A DNA stretch of 64,000 bases, taken from assembly GCA_022749755.1 (NCBI GenBank), contig CM040440.1:866824-930823 (forward strand). The letters run 5' to 3'. The translations under genes and the position numbers were made by a program. The stretch is from Azadirachta indica. Taxonomy: Eukaryota > Streptophyta > Magnoliopsida > Sapindales > Meliaceae. The notes under the pieces are model-generated. The model ran no database searches. It was not told where the DNA came from and saw only the letters and a list, made by a program, of their open reading frames with translations. Positions 12,287 to 24,875 of the stretch are shown piece after piece. Each line of letters starts with the position of its first letter. Position 1 is the stretch's first letter.

Positions 12287-13650
12287 ATTTTAAATGCTCA
12301 CAAGTACATAAGTCGTTAATAACTAATGATAAGTTCACTCCGAGGTCAATCTCTCGCGGAATTGCAATGATTTAAATTCTTATTATTTCCTGTTAATTAA
12401 TAATTTAAATAAACATAAAATCACAAATACTCTAATGCAATTAAATGACAATTTCAAATTATTCCAAATGAAGTGATTAAACAGATAAATTAAAAGAATC
12501 TGAAAACAATGAAATTGTATTGAATTCAATGAAATTAGATGAAAGTTGGCTAATTATCTAATCTAATATTAAAATATTAAGCGAATTAAATAACTATTAT
12601 GTAATTTAGATTATTGATTTTTCTACTAAAGTTAGAGAATTCCAATGATCATGGTAATCTTTACTTAAAATTAATTAAATATATCCTTAATATGAGACTT
12701 CTACTTAATTAATTGTATTGTTGCAAGGTAATCATTTAACTATAAATCAAACCAACTTAATGAATTCAATTTAAATACTTGTTCAAAAGAGATTAATTAA
12801 AGTAAGATGATGTTTCTAACACCTTAATTATCAAATTAATTTCAATCACAAATAATAGATGGCGAATCCACAATAAATAATCAAATTATATAGATCAATG
12901 ATAAGAAATAATCTTAATCTCTAATTAATCACATTTCACAAAATATTCAATACCATTTCAATAGCAAAGCCAAACTTCCAAAATATGTTTACACTTCCAT
13001 TCTTAAATTCAAAATTATGAATCTAATTACAAAAGTTCTAAACATATTTGGAAAATAAACAAACTTAAAGAAAGCTTCCTTTTTGAAGGTTCACCACCAA
13101 GTTCTGAAGAAGATGATAATTCTGCCTAACAAGAATGTCCTCCTCTTCAATCCAGCAATTCTCCCCCTCCAACGAAAAACTCACTCTTTAGAAACCTCTT
13201 ATTCATCAAATCCTTCCCCAATTCATTCTTAGTAAAGTAGCACCTCCTAAGGAATCTCTTTTTACTCATTTGATCAAAATTTATTCAAAATTCACTCTCA
13301 TATGTCAAGAAAATTTTGTCTTCCAGTTCTCATTTCCAATTAGAATTTTGAACCTTAAAATTTCAACATTTGTATTCTTTTTGAAACGTAAGGTTATAAA
13401 TCATTACGTTTAGTTTTCAAATTATTTTATATCACTTAAATACAAGTATTGAGGACAAAGTTATGCTAAAAAATATAGATTATGTTCAGTAAATATAGGC
13501 CTTCCAACATCTTGAGTTTGTTTTTAGGCTTTTTACAACAATTCCTATAAGTAATAAAAAAAAAAGTTTAAAATAATAAAATTTTAAAATATAATACATG
13601 AATAAAGAATATAACTATAACAAAATATTAGGATAAATATTAATTTATCA
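12277..13650 (-). repeat. 5' LTR of the Athila-type element
   Basis: About 1374 bp, direct counterpart of 7530-8908, with the same TGAT...ATCA termini and many shared blocks such as TTAATAACT.ATGATAAGTTC and TTCACCACCAAGTTCTGAAG. It precedes the primer site on the minus strand, which makes it the 5' LTR. Confidence 0.88.
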
Positions 13651-16480
13651 TACTTGTAATATAATAATGAAACATTGACAAATGCCTCATGAAAGTAAGG
13701 AAAATAGCAAACTGCTGGAATTTGGTGGGTGATAAATACTTTTGAAATTTGAAGGAATAGAAACGTACACTTGATTTCACTTAAACATGATTGGTTACTT
13801 TCACTCTTGTTCACAAACTTTGATAAAATAACAAATTGAGATATTATTTTTTAATTCTAATAATTTAGTCCACACTATCCTACACTATTTTCAACTCTAT
13901 TTTCTTTTTACTTTCTTTATAACAATTTAATATGTGATGATAAAAAAAGTTTTTAAATGAAATGTATTTAGTATTTTAACTATTTATAAAATTATATTAT
14001 ATTTGTTACATTTTCCTAAAAATTATTAAACATATAATTCATATAAATTAATATAAATACAAAAATACATACATTATATTATTACAAATATAAATAATAT
14101 CAAAATTATGTTTTAAATTTTAAAATATTAAATAAAAATATAAAATATATCTAATTATTAATTTTATTAATATGTGAAACTAAACTTAGTTTAAGTATTA
14201 TAATTATTATTCTCGCCTCATTTAAAATTCTTTCTTAATATTTCGGGAATACTCCTAACCCTCTTCTTTTCTTGCACCATAGTCACTTAGATTTGACCCA
14301 ACTCATTCTTAGCAATTTTTAGAGAAATAATGTGTTCATTCATTAAATTTGTCAAAATAACAAATAAGAATAAAACTTTTAATATTATCATTTTAATACC
14401 TAGCATGTTTGTGGACGGTAGAAAGCATATTGGTTTAGTTGAGAAACATATATCCAAATTTGTTATCTTACTAACATTAAGCGAAAATGATAATGATCAA
14501 TCAAGTTAAACTAAAGGAAGTTTAAACTAATGAAACACCAACATATTTTTACAAATTTTACGAAGATATTTGTATATATCAAACGTCAAGAAGGTATTTG
14601 ACATTTTCTAAATTTTAGAGGAGCATGTATCAATTTTCCTATTATAATTTTATACAAATAAATTTTAATAAATCTTCATATAACTTTTAATAATATACAC
14701 TAATTTTTAAAGTTTCAGTTATATACAAATAAATCTAATAATTCATATTAGATTTAAAATATTTTTAATTAAAATAAAATATTATTTTATCTAAAAAATA
14801 AAAAATTAAATAATACATAGAATAAGATTATTTTATAGATCGTCACAATTAATGTAAATAAAATATTATTATTTTTATTAAGCTAACAAAGAATATATAC
14901 CCACGAAAAGGCTTGGTTCAAATAAGTTACTTATTTTACAACTTTTAATGATTTATCAATATACACTATGATATACATTTAAAAATATAAAATATAAAAT
15001 TATTTGGTTAACATGGGTAAAGTTAAATTTAATAATTAATTAAAGAAAAAATCAATGTTGGACCCTATAATAATTAATTAAAGAAAAATGAACGGTGGAC
15101 CCCCCAAAATATAGTTTATATGGCAATGAGATCTCCCATTTGAAAATAATTACACTAGGAAAATAATTATTAACAAAACCCCTTTTATTACTTTCTCTGT
15201 TATTTTTTGTATTGACATAAATATACCTCACATTTTGTTTTTGGCCTATGTAGACAGTGCATTGGCATAAATATTCCTTTAACCCTTATTAAGCAATGTA
15301 ATAATATAAATATCCTTATATTATAATGATTAAAAAATACTTATTTGCAAATATTTTGGGTGGAAGAATATTGATCGAGATAGAGATTAATGGCTGAAAA
15401 TTTTGAGACAACTGGTGTTATTGATTAAAGATGGAAGCTACAGGAATGGCGCTGCGAATGACGATGAGGAGGCTGTAGGAATGCTGCTGCTAAATAGACA
15501 ACTGTGTTTGTTTTTTAGGGTTTCTCTATTTTGATTTTTTTGGTTGGGTGTTATGACAAAAGAAGAGTTCTTTTTTATTTGAGAAAGATTTTTTTTCTTT
15601 TTTCTTTCTATTTTTATAGTAGGATGACTATTATACTCTCATAAATATAAAAAGAACTTTTTTTCATTTATTTTCTATTATTTATTCTTAGATTGACAAA
15701 GACCATCATACTCCTTTATTTACTAACCGCAATGAAAAATTTAATAAAGGAGATGTGTTTAGCAAATAGTTCTGAAGTGGAAGTTTATTTGTTATTTTGA
15801 ATACCGATAAACTTTGGAGTTGATCATCAAATGAAAAAAAAAAAAAAAAAAAAAAAAGAGAAAGATAAAGATATCTTTTCCAAGATGAGAAAATTTAGGG
15901 TTCCCTTCTTTTTCACCACCTTTATTTCTTTTCGTTTTTGGATCATTTGCTATTGTCCAACTATTGTTGGGTAATTGAAAGTGCTATATATTTATGTGAT
16001 ATTATTTCGTGGCTTTCTTACTCGCTAATTGGGGTTGAATCCAGATTGGGCAACTTGCATGTTTCATCGCCTAGAATCTATATGTGATTTCTTTATATTT
16101 TGGGACTCTAAAATCTAATCAAAACAATAATATAATCCTAAAACCTGTATATAGGTATATAATAAATGCACACACATGCAAGAAAACAAAATAATTCGAG
16201 TAAAAGATTAATTACAAAATAATCCTAAAATTTAATTATGAAAGATGCAAAGCTAGCTGGTATTGCCTTTCAAGAATTTCTAGTTTTAGAAAGCTCAAAT
16301 CAAAACATGATTTCCTCTACCTCCAGATCATATGACCAACTCTTGGTTGGAAACTTACTCTTTTTATTTGTTTCTTTGTTTTTAAAGATTTTGTGTTATT
16401 TATTTATTTTACTTACCACACATGCATAAATTTGCCTATAAATTCTTCTATATTTCTTCTAATTTCTATTAACAACAACA
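13651..16480. other. AT-rich intergenic DNA
   Basis: No gene supported. 13890-14650 is the second copy of the dispersed repeat seen at 6540-7420. 15370-15500 has balanced base composition with GCTGCTGCT-like triplets, but no open frame I recognise. A 24-base poly-A run lies at 15834-15857. The open frame at 16238-16429 has no family resemblance. Confidence 0.45.
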
Positions 16481-16488
16481 CCCAAATA

Positions 16489-16579
16489 ATGGAGAACACT
16501 AATAAGCTTTTCTTGCCGTTGTTTTAGTGATTTCATTATGTACTCGGCTATCTCCCTCTCTTTTCTCTCATATTTATAC

Positions 16580-16615
<36 letters not shown>

Positions 16616-16805
16616 ATAAATTATAATTAATGGTTAATTTAATTTTAATGGTTTTAATTTATTGGTAGGCATGGTACTGGGTGCTGCAGCAGAGGATGGT
16701 GTGAAAGTGAACGGTGAAGAAGGAGCAATTGGAGATTCAGTTTTTGGGACCTCCTGTCAATTTAGGAGAAGCCGATTGATGTGTAAATGCAATACCCCAT
16801 ATTAA
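16489..16805 (+). pseudogene. Possible small secreted-peptide gene, two exons, interrupted
   Basis: An ATG at 16489 starts MENTNKLFLPLF, then hits TAG at 16525. A different frame just after it reads VISLCTRL, so exon 1 looks like a signal peptide broken by a one-base change. A TA/TG microsatellite and a possible intron follow. An AG acceptor at 16667-16668 opens a frame to a TAA at 16803-16805 coding for about 44 residues: MVLGAAAEDGVK, an acidic/Gly stretch, then GTSCQFRRSRLMCKCNTPY with three Cys. The layout (leader, acidic propeptide, Cys-containing basic tail) resembles small plant secreted peptides. I do not recognise the family; a sequencing error at the stop would restore a gene. Confidence 0.35.
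16580..16616 (+). repeat. (TA)n(TG)n microsatellite
   Basis: About ten TA repeats followed by about seven TG repeats, lying in the presumed intron of the small-peptide candidate. Confidence 0.95.
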
Positions 16806-17567
16806 TTTACATATTATTGTAAGTCTGAAATTCACTCGTTATGATGGGGAAATTATTTATTTGTTTGGAGAAACACAAAATATAGTAGAAATCTAGAAAT
16901 TGTTATTGAAGGTGCAATTAGTTAACTTAAAAGAGGGTGAATTGGGTATTTAAGAATTTAGCACATTAATATGTAATAGAAGTTCAATGTCAATCAACTT
17001 ACACTAAAAAAATTTATTGGGTGTCTCTTCAATTTTATAAACCAACTTACGTACAAGTGTCATTCAAATCTCTATAAATAAGGAAATTCAATTTCTTTTT
17101 TTATCATAAATTAACAAGAAAAATAATCTTCAATAAAGAAGTTGATCCAGTAATACATTAATACTCTCTTCGAATATTACAAGTAAAAATCAAAGTGTGT
17201 AGAGGAGGTGACATAGGATTTGCAAATATATATTCAAAATCTTTGTATTGCCTTTTGAAATAGGTAACAAATTCTTAGAAATATGTAAACTTTGTTCTAA
17301 ATAAGTTTAAACTTATATTTACAAGCAAATTTAGAAACTAATCAGCAATAAAATATTTGATTTTTCTAAAGTTTAGTTGACCAGATTATTAATCTTAAAA
17401 CTAATAAATCATTATTTTGATGATAACAAATATTAATATTTTTAAGTAACCAAATTTTTCTTGTAGTATTATTTATAATATGTTTAGCATGAAGATTTAG
17501 AGTGGAATTGTCAACATTAAAAAAGATATCAAAATTAATCAAGAAATTTTATAACGAGCAAAATTGA
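16806..17567. other. AT-rich DNA between the small-peptide candidate and the MULE
   Basis: No gene or recognisable repeat is seen. Sequence just before 17568 contains CAAAATTGA, a candidate target duplication for the MULE. Confidence 0.4.
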
Positions 17568-17710
17568 AAACTCCAAGGATATCTTTACCTTTACCCTCAC
17601 TTTTTTAATAATCTTCACATATAACCTTATATTTTAAAAAGTCATCAATGCAACTTCTTTTTCCGTCTAGTTGCCGTTAAACTTAACAAATTTTAATAAA
17701 ATTGCATTGC
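17568..17710 (+). repeat. Left TIR of the MULE
   Basis: About 140 bp, inverted copy of 24876-25037 with scattered mismatches; see the element entry. The outermost bases are uncertain by a few positions. Confidence 0.8.
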
Positions 17711-18304
17711 TATTCTCATTGCACTTAATTGACCCGGTGAAAAGACAGAAATAACCTTATACTTATGTTTATAATGCATACAAAAAGACCCAACTAGCCC
17801 TATGTGAATTTACGTACACCAAAGAGAAGTAGTATGTTTTAATATTTTTTTATTTATATAATGTTATTATGCAGAAGGATAAATTGTATGTTTTAATAAA
17901 TTTATTTATTTATTTATATTATATTATAATATATGTGGTATATGGTATATCAACTTACATGTTTTAATACACATTTCGATATATATACTGTATTATTATG
18001 CAACATATGATACATTATCTTGTAAGTTTTAATACACATTTTTCATGGCCCTTCATTTTATTATGCAATAATATGAGACATTATTGAAGTCACTAGTATA
18101 ATATTTTTTTCCATCCAAATGAAAGTCTCCAACGGAATGTTTGGCAGAGCTTGAAATTTTGAAGTTTCAAATTACTAATTTTGACCATTAAAGCTGACAG
18201 CATATGAACACCCTTAACAGCCCTTTTTTTTCTTTTTTTTTTTTTTTTGCATGTTAGTCCCACAATCAGATTCATTCCAGAAGCAACCAAAAACTCCATT
18301 TAAA

Positions 18305-18607
18305 ATGCCTTCATACTCATTTGCTTCTGCACCTTCCTCAAATATATTTCAACAACAACATGAAATCAATGGAGGTTTATTAAAATTTTATAACAAAACA
18401 TGTGATTGTGGTATGAAAGCAGCTATAAGAATATCAGAATCCTCAAATAACCCTCACAAATTATACTACTGTTATCTAAGAAACAAAGATAAATGTTCAT
18501 TCTACAAGTGGTGGAAGCCTTCAAGGGGAGAAGTTCAAGCCATTACAACATGCATACGCAGAAAGCAGGACGAAATTGAAGGGGCACATCAACAAATATC
18601 AAGATAG
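18305..18607 (+). CDS. GRF-type zinc-finger protein carried by the MULE
   Basis: The frame is open from 18251. The ATG at 18305 (MPSYSFASAPSSN) is the likelier start because the upstream bases are a T-run ending in AG. The product is about 100 residues. A GRF zinc finger spans residues about 35-75: CDCGMKAAIRISESSNNP, then YYC and KCSFYKWW, with the Cys ligands and the final Trp-Trp. GRF fingers bind single-stranded nucleic acid in topoisomerase III, NEIL3 and APE2, and occur in many short plant proteins of unknown role. It lies 0.6 kb inside the left TIR, convergent with the transposase. It resembles the gene at 36087 but lacks the C-terminal membrane helix. Downstream frames (18640-18730) may be a lost C-terminus. 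Function within the transposon is unknown. Confidence 0.55.
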   Translation: MPSYSFASAPSSNIFQQQHEINGGLLKFYNKTCDCGMKAAIRISESSNNPHKLYYCYLRNKDKCSFYKWWKPSRGEVQAITTCIRRKQDEIEGAHQQISR

Positions 18608-19106
18608 GTATTCAGTTCAAAATGCAAAGGAAAAAGAAGTAATATTGTAGGGCACAAAAAAACTTATGTACACTATAATTGTACTGCTGATCATAAGCAT
18701 AATCCTACTATTGAGGAGTTGAAGTGAATGAAAACTTCATTGATATTAATGGTTCAAATAGCAAGCCATGTAAACCACTGAACACTGCTCTTTTAAGCTA
18801 AATATGTTTGTTCATTAAATGTAAAACTAACATCTAGAGTTCCAATCATTTATGAAGTAGAACATGATATTACCAACATAAATATGAACAAAAGTTTACA
18901 AAGAAAAAACAAAAAAGGCCAACTTACTTTGTAATAGTTATCCAATTTCCAGCAATAATCACATACAAAAAGCAAGAAAAAGTATGGTTCCAGCCTTGGA
19001 TTAACAAAAGCAGTTTGGAAGTTATTCGAAAACAAGTTCTTCAAACTTACATATAAAAGCAAAAACTTTGAGTTATTGACTGTACATGGATTAACTTTAG
19101 AATCTA

Positions 19107-19316
19107 TTTCAAACTAAGGTATTTCCTATACCAAAAAAGTTACTGCCTACACTTGGACCAACTTTTTTACCATTTCCAACTTAGGTATTTCTTTCACCAA
19201 AAAATGTTACTGACTCTACTCGCATCAACTTCTTTACCATTTCCAACTTAGGTATTTCTTTCACCAAAAAAGTGTTACTACCTTTACTTCGATCAACTTC
19301 TTTACCATTTCAAACT
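19107..19316 (+). repeat. Three-copy tandem repeat, period about 68 bp
   Basis: Three adjacent units share ACTTAGGTATTTCTTTCACC, AAAAGTTACT and CAACTTCTTTACCATTTC. It lies inside the MULE, downstream of the transposase. Confidence 0.7.
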
Positions 19317-19429
19317 TATATTCGAAAAACAAAAAAAGATTATTAACATAAATTTGGTTACACACACACACACACGTACATAATCTTATTAAAATGCAGC
19401 AACTACAAATTTCTTACACATTTACCTAA

Positions 19430-22400
19430 TATTGCATTGGTGCTTTGCCTTTGTCTATGGTTCTCGATGAACCTTGGCCAGATACTATGCCACTGCTTGG
19501 TGGCAACCTTATGCCCCTGCCTCGTGGCAACCTTATGCCCTCAGATGCCATAATCCTTCTCCCTTGAATTCTAATCGAATCATTTCCTGCCATTCATTTT
19601 CCCCTATCAGTTATTAAACCAAATGAATAAATATCAGTTAATTGAAATTAACAAATAGTAGTCCAATTTGCATGATTAGTTATAATGTGTCTTATGTGAG
19701 TTAGCAATTTTATTTAAAGCTTTAAATGTAAACTTTTTCTCAGATTTACAGCTTCGTTGGCTTGTGGTCTGTCATGCTGTGGCTGAGGTATTGGCTGGGG
19801 TTGGGTGGATTCTGTAATACAGGTTAAGTAATGAAACACAACTTCATAACATAACAAACCATGATGCAGAAAACAAATATTCAAATTTATTAAACATGTT
19901 GGAAATGTTGTAACCAGAACTTCTTTCACGTGTTCATGCTGCTTCTGCCTGCATAGCCTTCACATTCACCGATCCATGAATAAAAAATTGAAGAGTCAGG
20001 TATGCATATATTAAAAGCATCAGAATGATGTACATGCAAAGTTCAAAACAGACTATTACCTGATGTCGTCTTGTCATTTTTCCAGAGTTCACGGGGTTAA
20101 CTAGGCATGCTTTCTTATTATGCCTATACTTGGCACAAACACTACATCATAATGCATATTTCCTTCTATGCACGAGTACTTCATCAGCTTTTCTTCTCCT
20201 ATTCAACTTTGGTCTGCTAGGAGCCCTTTTACTTGGTGGAGGGTTTATATCATCAGCTTACACATGAGGCCATAAGCTTTTGTCAGGTAATGGGTGAATA
20301 ATTTCATCATATGCCTTTAGATCTATCTCTTTCTTGTAGCAATTATCAACAAAATCACACATGTCCAACCCATTGTGCAATATGCATGGTAGAGCATGCT
20401 TGCATGGGATACCACTGACATTCCATGCCCTAAAGTCACAAGATTTGGTAGCCAAGTTTGCTATGTATGAACTGCTCGGTCAACTACTTCAAACAATGTA
20501 TCACTTGCTGGCATTATTACACAGTTCCTGCCACGTGTTATCTCTTTCTGTAATTTTGAAAATATTCTTGCTGTCAAACCATGATTCCAAGTAGCACCTT
20601 TCTTCCTTCTGCTATTAAACCTCTTCATCAATTTTTGCTGAATGAATCGCAAATATGGATGATGGGGAGCCTTCTATTGTCACCAATCCATGAGTTAAAT
20701 GACTCAGTCATATTGTTTGTTGTATGCTCCGATTTGCAGCTTTGATCAAAAGCATGAACTAACCAGTGCTTAGGTGGAATCTTAAGTATAGTGTCCCATA
20801 TGCCTACATCGATCTTCTTTATTGACTCCATGGCTAATTCAAGTGCTCTTTTATTAAGTGCCTATAAAGTCACCCCAAATGCATTGCTGAAATCAATCTT
20901 GGGGTGCTTTGCTTTCACATTTGCCAAAGTATGGCTTGCGTAATATCAAAAGTGTGCATTCAGATATTCAAGGGACAATGTAGCTTGAATATCTTTCTAA
21001 CAATCACACATGAAGGTTAGCTATCGCGAGTTGTTTAAGAAAGTCTTTAAATTACCAAGGAACCATGTCCATGTACTTATATTTTTAGAATCACATATGC
21101 AAACAGCAAATGGATATATTCCGATACTACCATCAAGTACCGCTACTGATAGAAAAACTGTTTTGAATGGACTTTTTAGATGACAACCATCAATTCTAAT
21201 AAGTGGCCTACACCCATTATTAAAACCATCTTGGACAACAGGAAAAGCCACCATGAACCTATAAAAAACTATTTTAGAATCTGACGGGGTGATTCTCTTG
21301 ACCTTTACAATTGCCAGTGCTTCAAGCATTTTGTCCAAAACCATTTGCGCATAGTCCCTGATCCTTTTGTCGCTGTCTTCATGGTCAACGTCAGCGATGC
21401 AAGAGCTTTCTTCTTAGCTCTATACACTTTCTATTTTGACACATGAACCCTAAATTTAATCCTTATGTCAGCTTGTAACACAACAACACTAATCTCAAGA
21501 TTATTCAATATTGTATCCATATACTTGGACGCAATCCATTAGCTAATACATTCTGGGTTATTGAGTAATTTCTGATGTTCATGAACTGCATACAAAGTTC
21601 TGATCTGGTATAGACCTCATGACCTAGTTCTTCTTACATGACACTTTCAAGGGCAATTTGGGTGAAAGCATTTCATGGTAAACCTGGTTCTTTCTATTTT
21701 CATTCTTTTCATTCTGAATCCTCCTTTAATAGCATATTCCTTTAATGCATCTGTCATCTCTTTCATATTCCTAAAATACAATCCCAATCGTAGCCGATCT
21801 GGACTCTGTTCAGGTTTATTCAACATTCGTAACACATCTTCTCGCATAATTCATTCCATTCTTTACATCAAAATCCGACACCAAGCCATACTTATTATTA
21901 TCTAATTAATAACCAGACAACATTGCATCATTATCCTCATCAGCACTAGCTTCACATTCTGCATTCATATTATGATAATGGTCTGATTTACTACTTCCAA
22001 CCCCTGCAGTATCATCTTCATTGTCATCATCTGAAGAAGAGTAGGAATATTGACCGTCACCATGGTTTTCTGCATCTGCATTGGCTATATTTGATTGCAG
22101 AGAAGATCTATTATTTTGTTTTAGCCCTTGGAAAACTTGTGATTGTGGATCTTGTGTGTATGGGATATTTGGGTTGTCCATTGGTGTATTATTTGAACTA
22201 ATAGCTTTGTTCTGATTTGGTATATGTTGGACAGATTGCTGTTCGGTGCTTAAGCAACTCACTGATGCTTGGAAGTTCATTGTTTCTATTTGATATTGAG
22301 AAAATTGTGTTTCAGATAGTGGGACTATTCGTGTTTGGGCTATTGTTGCATGTGGTGAAATTAAAGCTGAGGAAATATCAACTTGACTGTTCATCGGGGT

Positions 22401-23070
22401 TGTCAACACTTTTGAAGGATAATTTTCGAACACTTGGACATCTGAATTGCTATTCTGATCAGTGCTGGAGTCTGTCTAGGCTTCAACACCATATGCATTA
22501 TGCAAGTGGCTGGGATACTTTACTGTTGATTAGGTTGGAGAATGAAATGGCCCTACACCCTTAAATAATGCTCTCTTAGTTGGGGGCTTACAAGCAAAAG
22601 GAAGAACTTCACATTCAAGCTGCATAGTTTTGAAGCCACGATCAATGAGCGTCCTCTATATATCTAGCAAGTCTTCGTCGGTAGCAACCATAAATTTGTT
22701 TTTGTCCTAAGGTTGTATTACTTGTAGACCATATTCTTCATCAAACATCATGTTCCTTTTCAAGGTAAGATTGGTGATAGCATTGATAACCACTACCCTA
22801 CTGCATTCATCCGGATCCTACCAACTTAAATCATATTTTAATCGCATGAAGTTAGCTTCCATTCGTATTTGCATTTTATTTCTTTCCACTGTACCCTACA
22901 AGACCCCAAAAAAAAAAAAAAAAACTGTTATTACCAATATTCATATATGCATATATTTAGCACCATAAACCTAAATACAAAATAACAATACACTAAGGCT
23001 TACACAAATTATTTGGAAAATACCCATTTTTAGCGTACGAGCCATCAACACAGAAGCTTAGTGTCATACC
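19430..23070 (-). pseudogene. MuDR-type MULE transposase, multiply broken
   Basis: Minus-strand fragments keep the family order. Near 23067-23020 there is an ATG exon (MTLSFCVDGSYAKNG). 22730-22570 is a PB1-like part (FMVATDEDLLDI, TLIDRGFKTMQLECEVLPF). 22433-21906 is an acidic Ser/Asp-rich linker. 21847-21647 is the MuDR domain (LGLYFRNMKEMTDALKEYAI...FRMKRMKIERTRFTMKC). 21344-21021 is the MULE catalytic domain (GCRPLIRIDGCHLKSPF, TWTWFLGNL). 20831-20628 has KSEHTTNNMTESFNSWIGD. 20455-20258 is a SWIM finger (CDFRAWNVSGIPCKHALPC, where the usual second Cys is Phe). About 20150-20060 is a zinc knuckle (CSVCAKYRHNKKAC). 19590-19440 is a Gly/Arg tail. Stops and frameshifts separate most parts, including a TAA right after WPHV, so no active enzyme is expected. 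Confidence 0.85.
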
Positions 23071-23074
23071 CTGC

Positions 23075-23720
23075 ATAAACAGTACACATGAACAGTGATC
23101 CATAGCTGAGACTTTGTGCGGGCAGCACTTGTACAAGGGAAAATTCGAGATAAGCGAGCACGCAAGCTTTTACAAGATGATTCCTTGGCAGATTCAATTG
23201 AGTGAACAATGAAACATTTGGGTTAAGGATCCATGCATTCTTCCTTATTAGTATTGTTGTACGTAAAGCTCAATGTTAGCCCAATTAGCCTAACTTTTAA
23301 AATGGTGATCCAATTGACCCAAGTTCTAAAATTGTAAAGATAGTACTATATTTTTTACCATTGTATAAATATTTTCTAAAACATTTCTAGAAGGCTAATC
23401 CTATCTCTCGAAAATGCATTGTGAGGTTCAATTTTGACTGTCTATTGTATGTAAACTTTCCTATAAATAGATAAAGCCTCATTTGGCCAAACCAAGCAAT
23501 CAAAGCAATAAACTTGAATTGTATAAATTCTCTTCACTCAAACTCTTTGTGCTCTCTCTTCTCTCTATTGTTTAACTTTCGATCTAGTGCATTGTGGGTG
23601 TCGAAAGCTTGTTTAGCGAGCGGAGTTGCTAAGCACCACACAGTCGAAGTGAGTGAAGAGAGTGAAGTCGTGATATTAGGTTCACAACCACAAATAAGAG
23701 AATAAATTTCATTCTAATGG
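23075..23720 (+). mobile_element. Possible LTR fragment inserted in the MULE
   Basis: This stretch differs in composition from its A-rich surroundings. It has a TATAAATAG box (about 23462), a following CAAAGCAATAAACTTG and CT-rich leader (CTCTCTCTTCTCTCTATTG), and an upstream ATGAACAGTGATCC, as in the U3-R region of many plant LTRs. I could not find matching termini, a target duplication or a primer site, so it may instead be the promoter of an unrecognised gene. Confidence 0.3.
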
Positions 23721-23939
23721 CTTTTACTGAAACTCATAGATCAACTATCGTCGCTTGCACAAACCATAGATTTCCATTAATAATAAAAAAACTTCTATAC
23801 TTGTTATAGTATAGTCAGTTAAGAAAACATTATCACATGTACCATTCTCAGAACACTTAACATAAATGAAAACACTTCTCTTCATGCTACAACTTAAAAC
23901 CAACCAAAATCTGCAAATTTCACAGTACAAAACATTGAA

Positions 23940-24560
23940 AAAGAAAATTCATTTACAGTACGTTAGCCATTAACAAAAATCGTAACATCAGTACAAAGTA
24001 AGGCACAACAATACCCATTTTCACCATACTAATCATCAACAAAAATGTTGATTCACAATACATAATATCTTAAACAAAAAAAGGTCATTTTTAATTCACT
24101 AATCACCATAAAAGTCTATTCATCTCAACTCACAGTGAAAAACCCACTTTTAGAACAAAAATCTTCAACAAATAAATCATTTTTTTACTATACACAACTT
24201 CAACAAAAATACCCATTTACATAACACATAACTTCAACATAAAACGCATTTTTAGAACACATAACTTCAATATAAAACTCATTTTCACAACACATAACTT
24301 CAACATATAACCCATTGTCACTCTACAAAACTTCTACGAAAGTACCCACTTTTAGAACATAAAAGTTCAGGGAAAAAAAAAAAACTCATTTTCTCTGCAT
24401 ACAACCTTAAACAAAAGATATCCACTTTCTGAACACAAAATTTCAAGAAAAAAACCCATTTTTACTACACTCAAGTCCCACCAAAATAACCATTTTCACT
24501 GCATTAAACGTCAACAAGATACCCATTTTCACAATGTCAGTCAATAAACTTTCAAACCAT
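23940..24560 (+). repeat. Degenerate array of 33-40 bp repeats
   Basis: The phrase ACCCATTTT followed by CAC/TAGAACACATAACTTCAACA recurs roughly every 33-40 bp with heavy divergence. It occupies the region upstream of the transposase start and inside the right TIR of the MULE. Confidence 0.6.
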
Positions 24561-24875
24561 AAACAATATATTCATCACGTAGCATTACCGAACTCAAAGA
24601 ACACACAAGTTACAGTTTACTCTTCTGCATGCAGTCTTTTAGGAACACCAAAATAGAGAAAACAAGAGAAAAACCAAAAAAGAAAGATCTGGTTTACAAT
24701 CCTACTAACTTGGTTCTTGTGCACCAAGGATGGGTTCCTTCTTATATACCTGATCTATTTCCCTCTAATTTATGCATTTTGGCACTGTACGTGACAAGCG
24801 TAGGCATTTGATGTGATTAAAACAAGATAAAAATGTCATTTTACATGCCTTTTTTTTCTTTTTTTAAAAAAAATT

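Larger units (their letters stand above)
7530..13650 (-). mobile_element. Athila-type Ty3/gypsy LTR retrotransposon, internally deleted
   Basis: Two similar sequences of about 1.4 kb flank a 3.4 kb interior. LTR ends read TGAT...ATCA on both strands. A degenerate tRNA-Asp-type primer site abuts the right LTR and a polypurine tract abuts the left LTR, so the element reads on the minus strand. Flanks TATTT (7525-7529) and TACTT (13651-13655) differ by one base and fit a 5 bp target duplication. The interior keeps gag and the integrase C-terminus but lacks protease, reverse transcriptase, RNase H and the integrase core. Intact Athila elements are about 10-12 kb. The LTRs differ at very roughly one base in ten, so the insertion is old. 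Confidence 0.88.

Noticed and set aside
15370..15520. Possible start of a gene with GCTGCTGCT triplets
   Set aside because: Stops in all frames within a short distance and no splice signals that lead anywhere.
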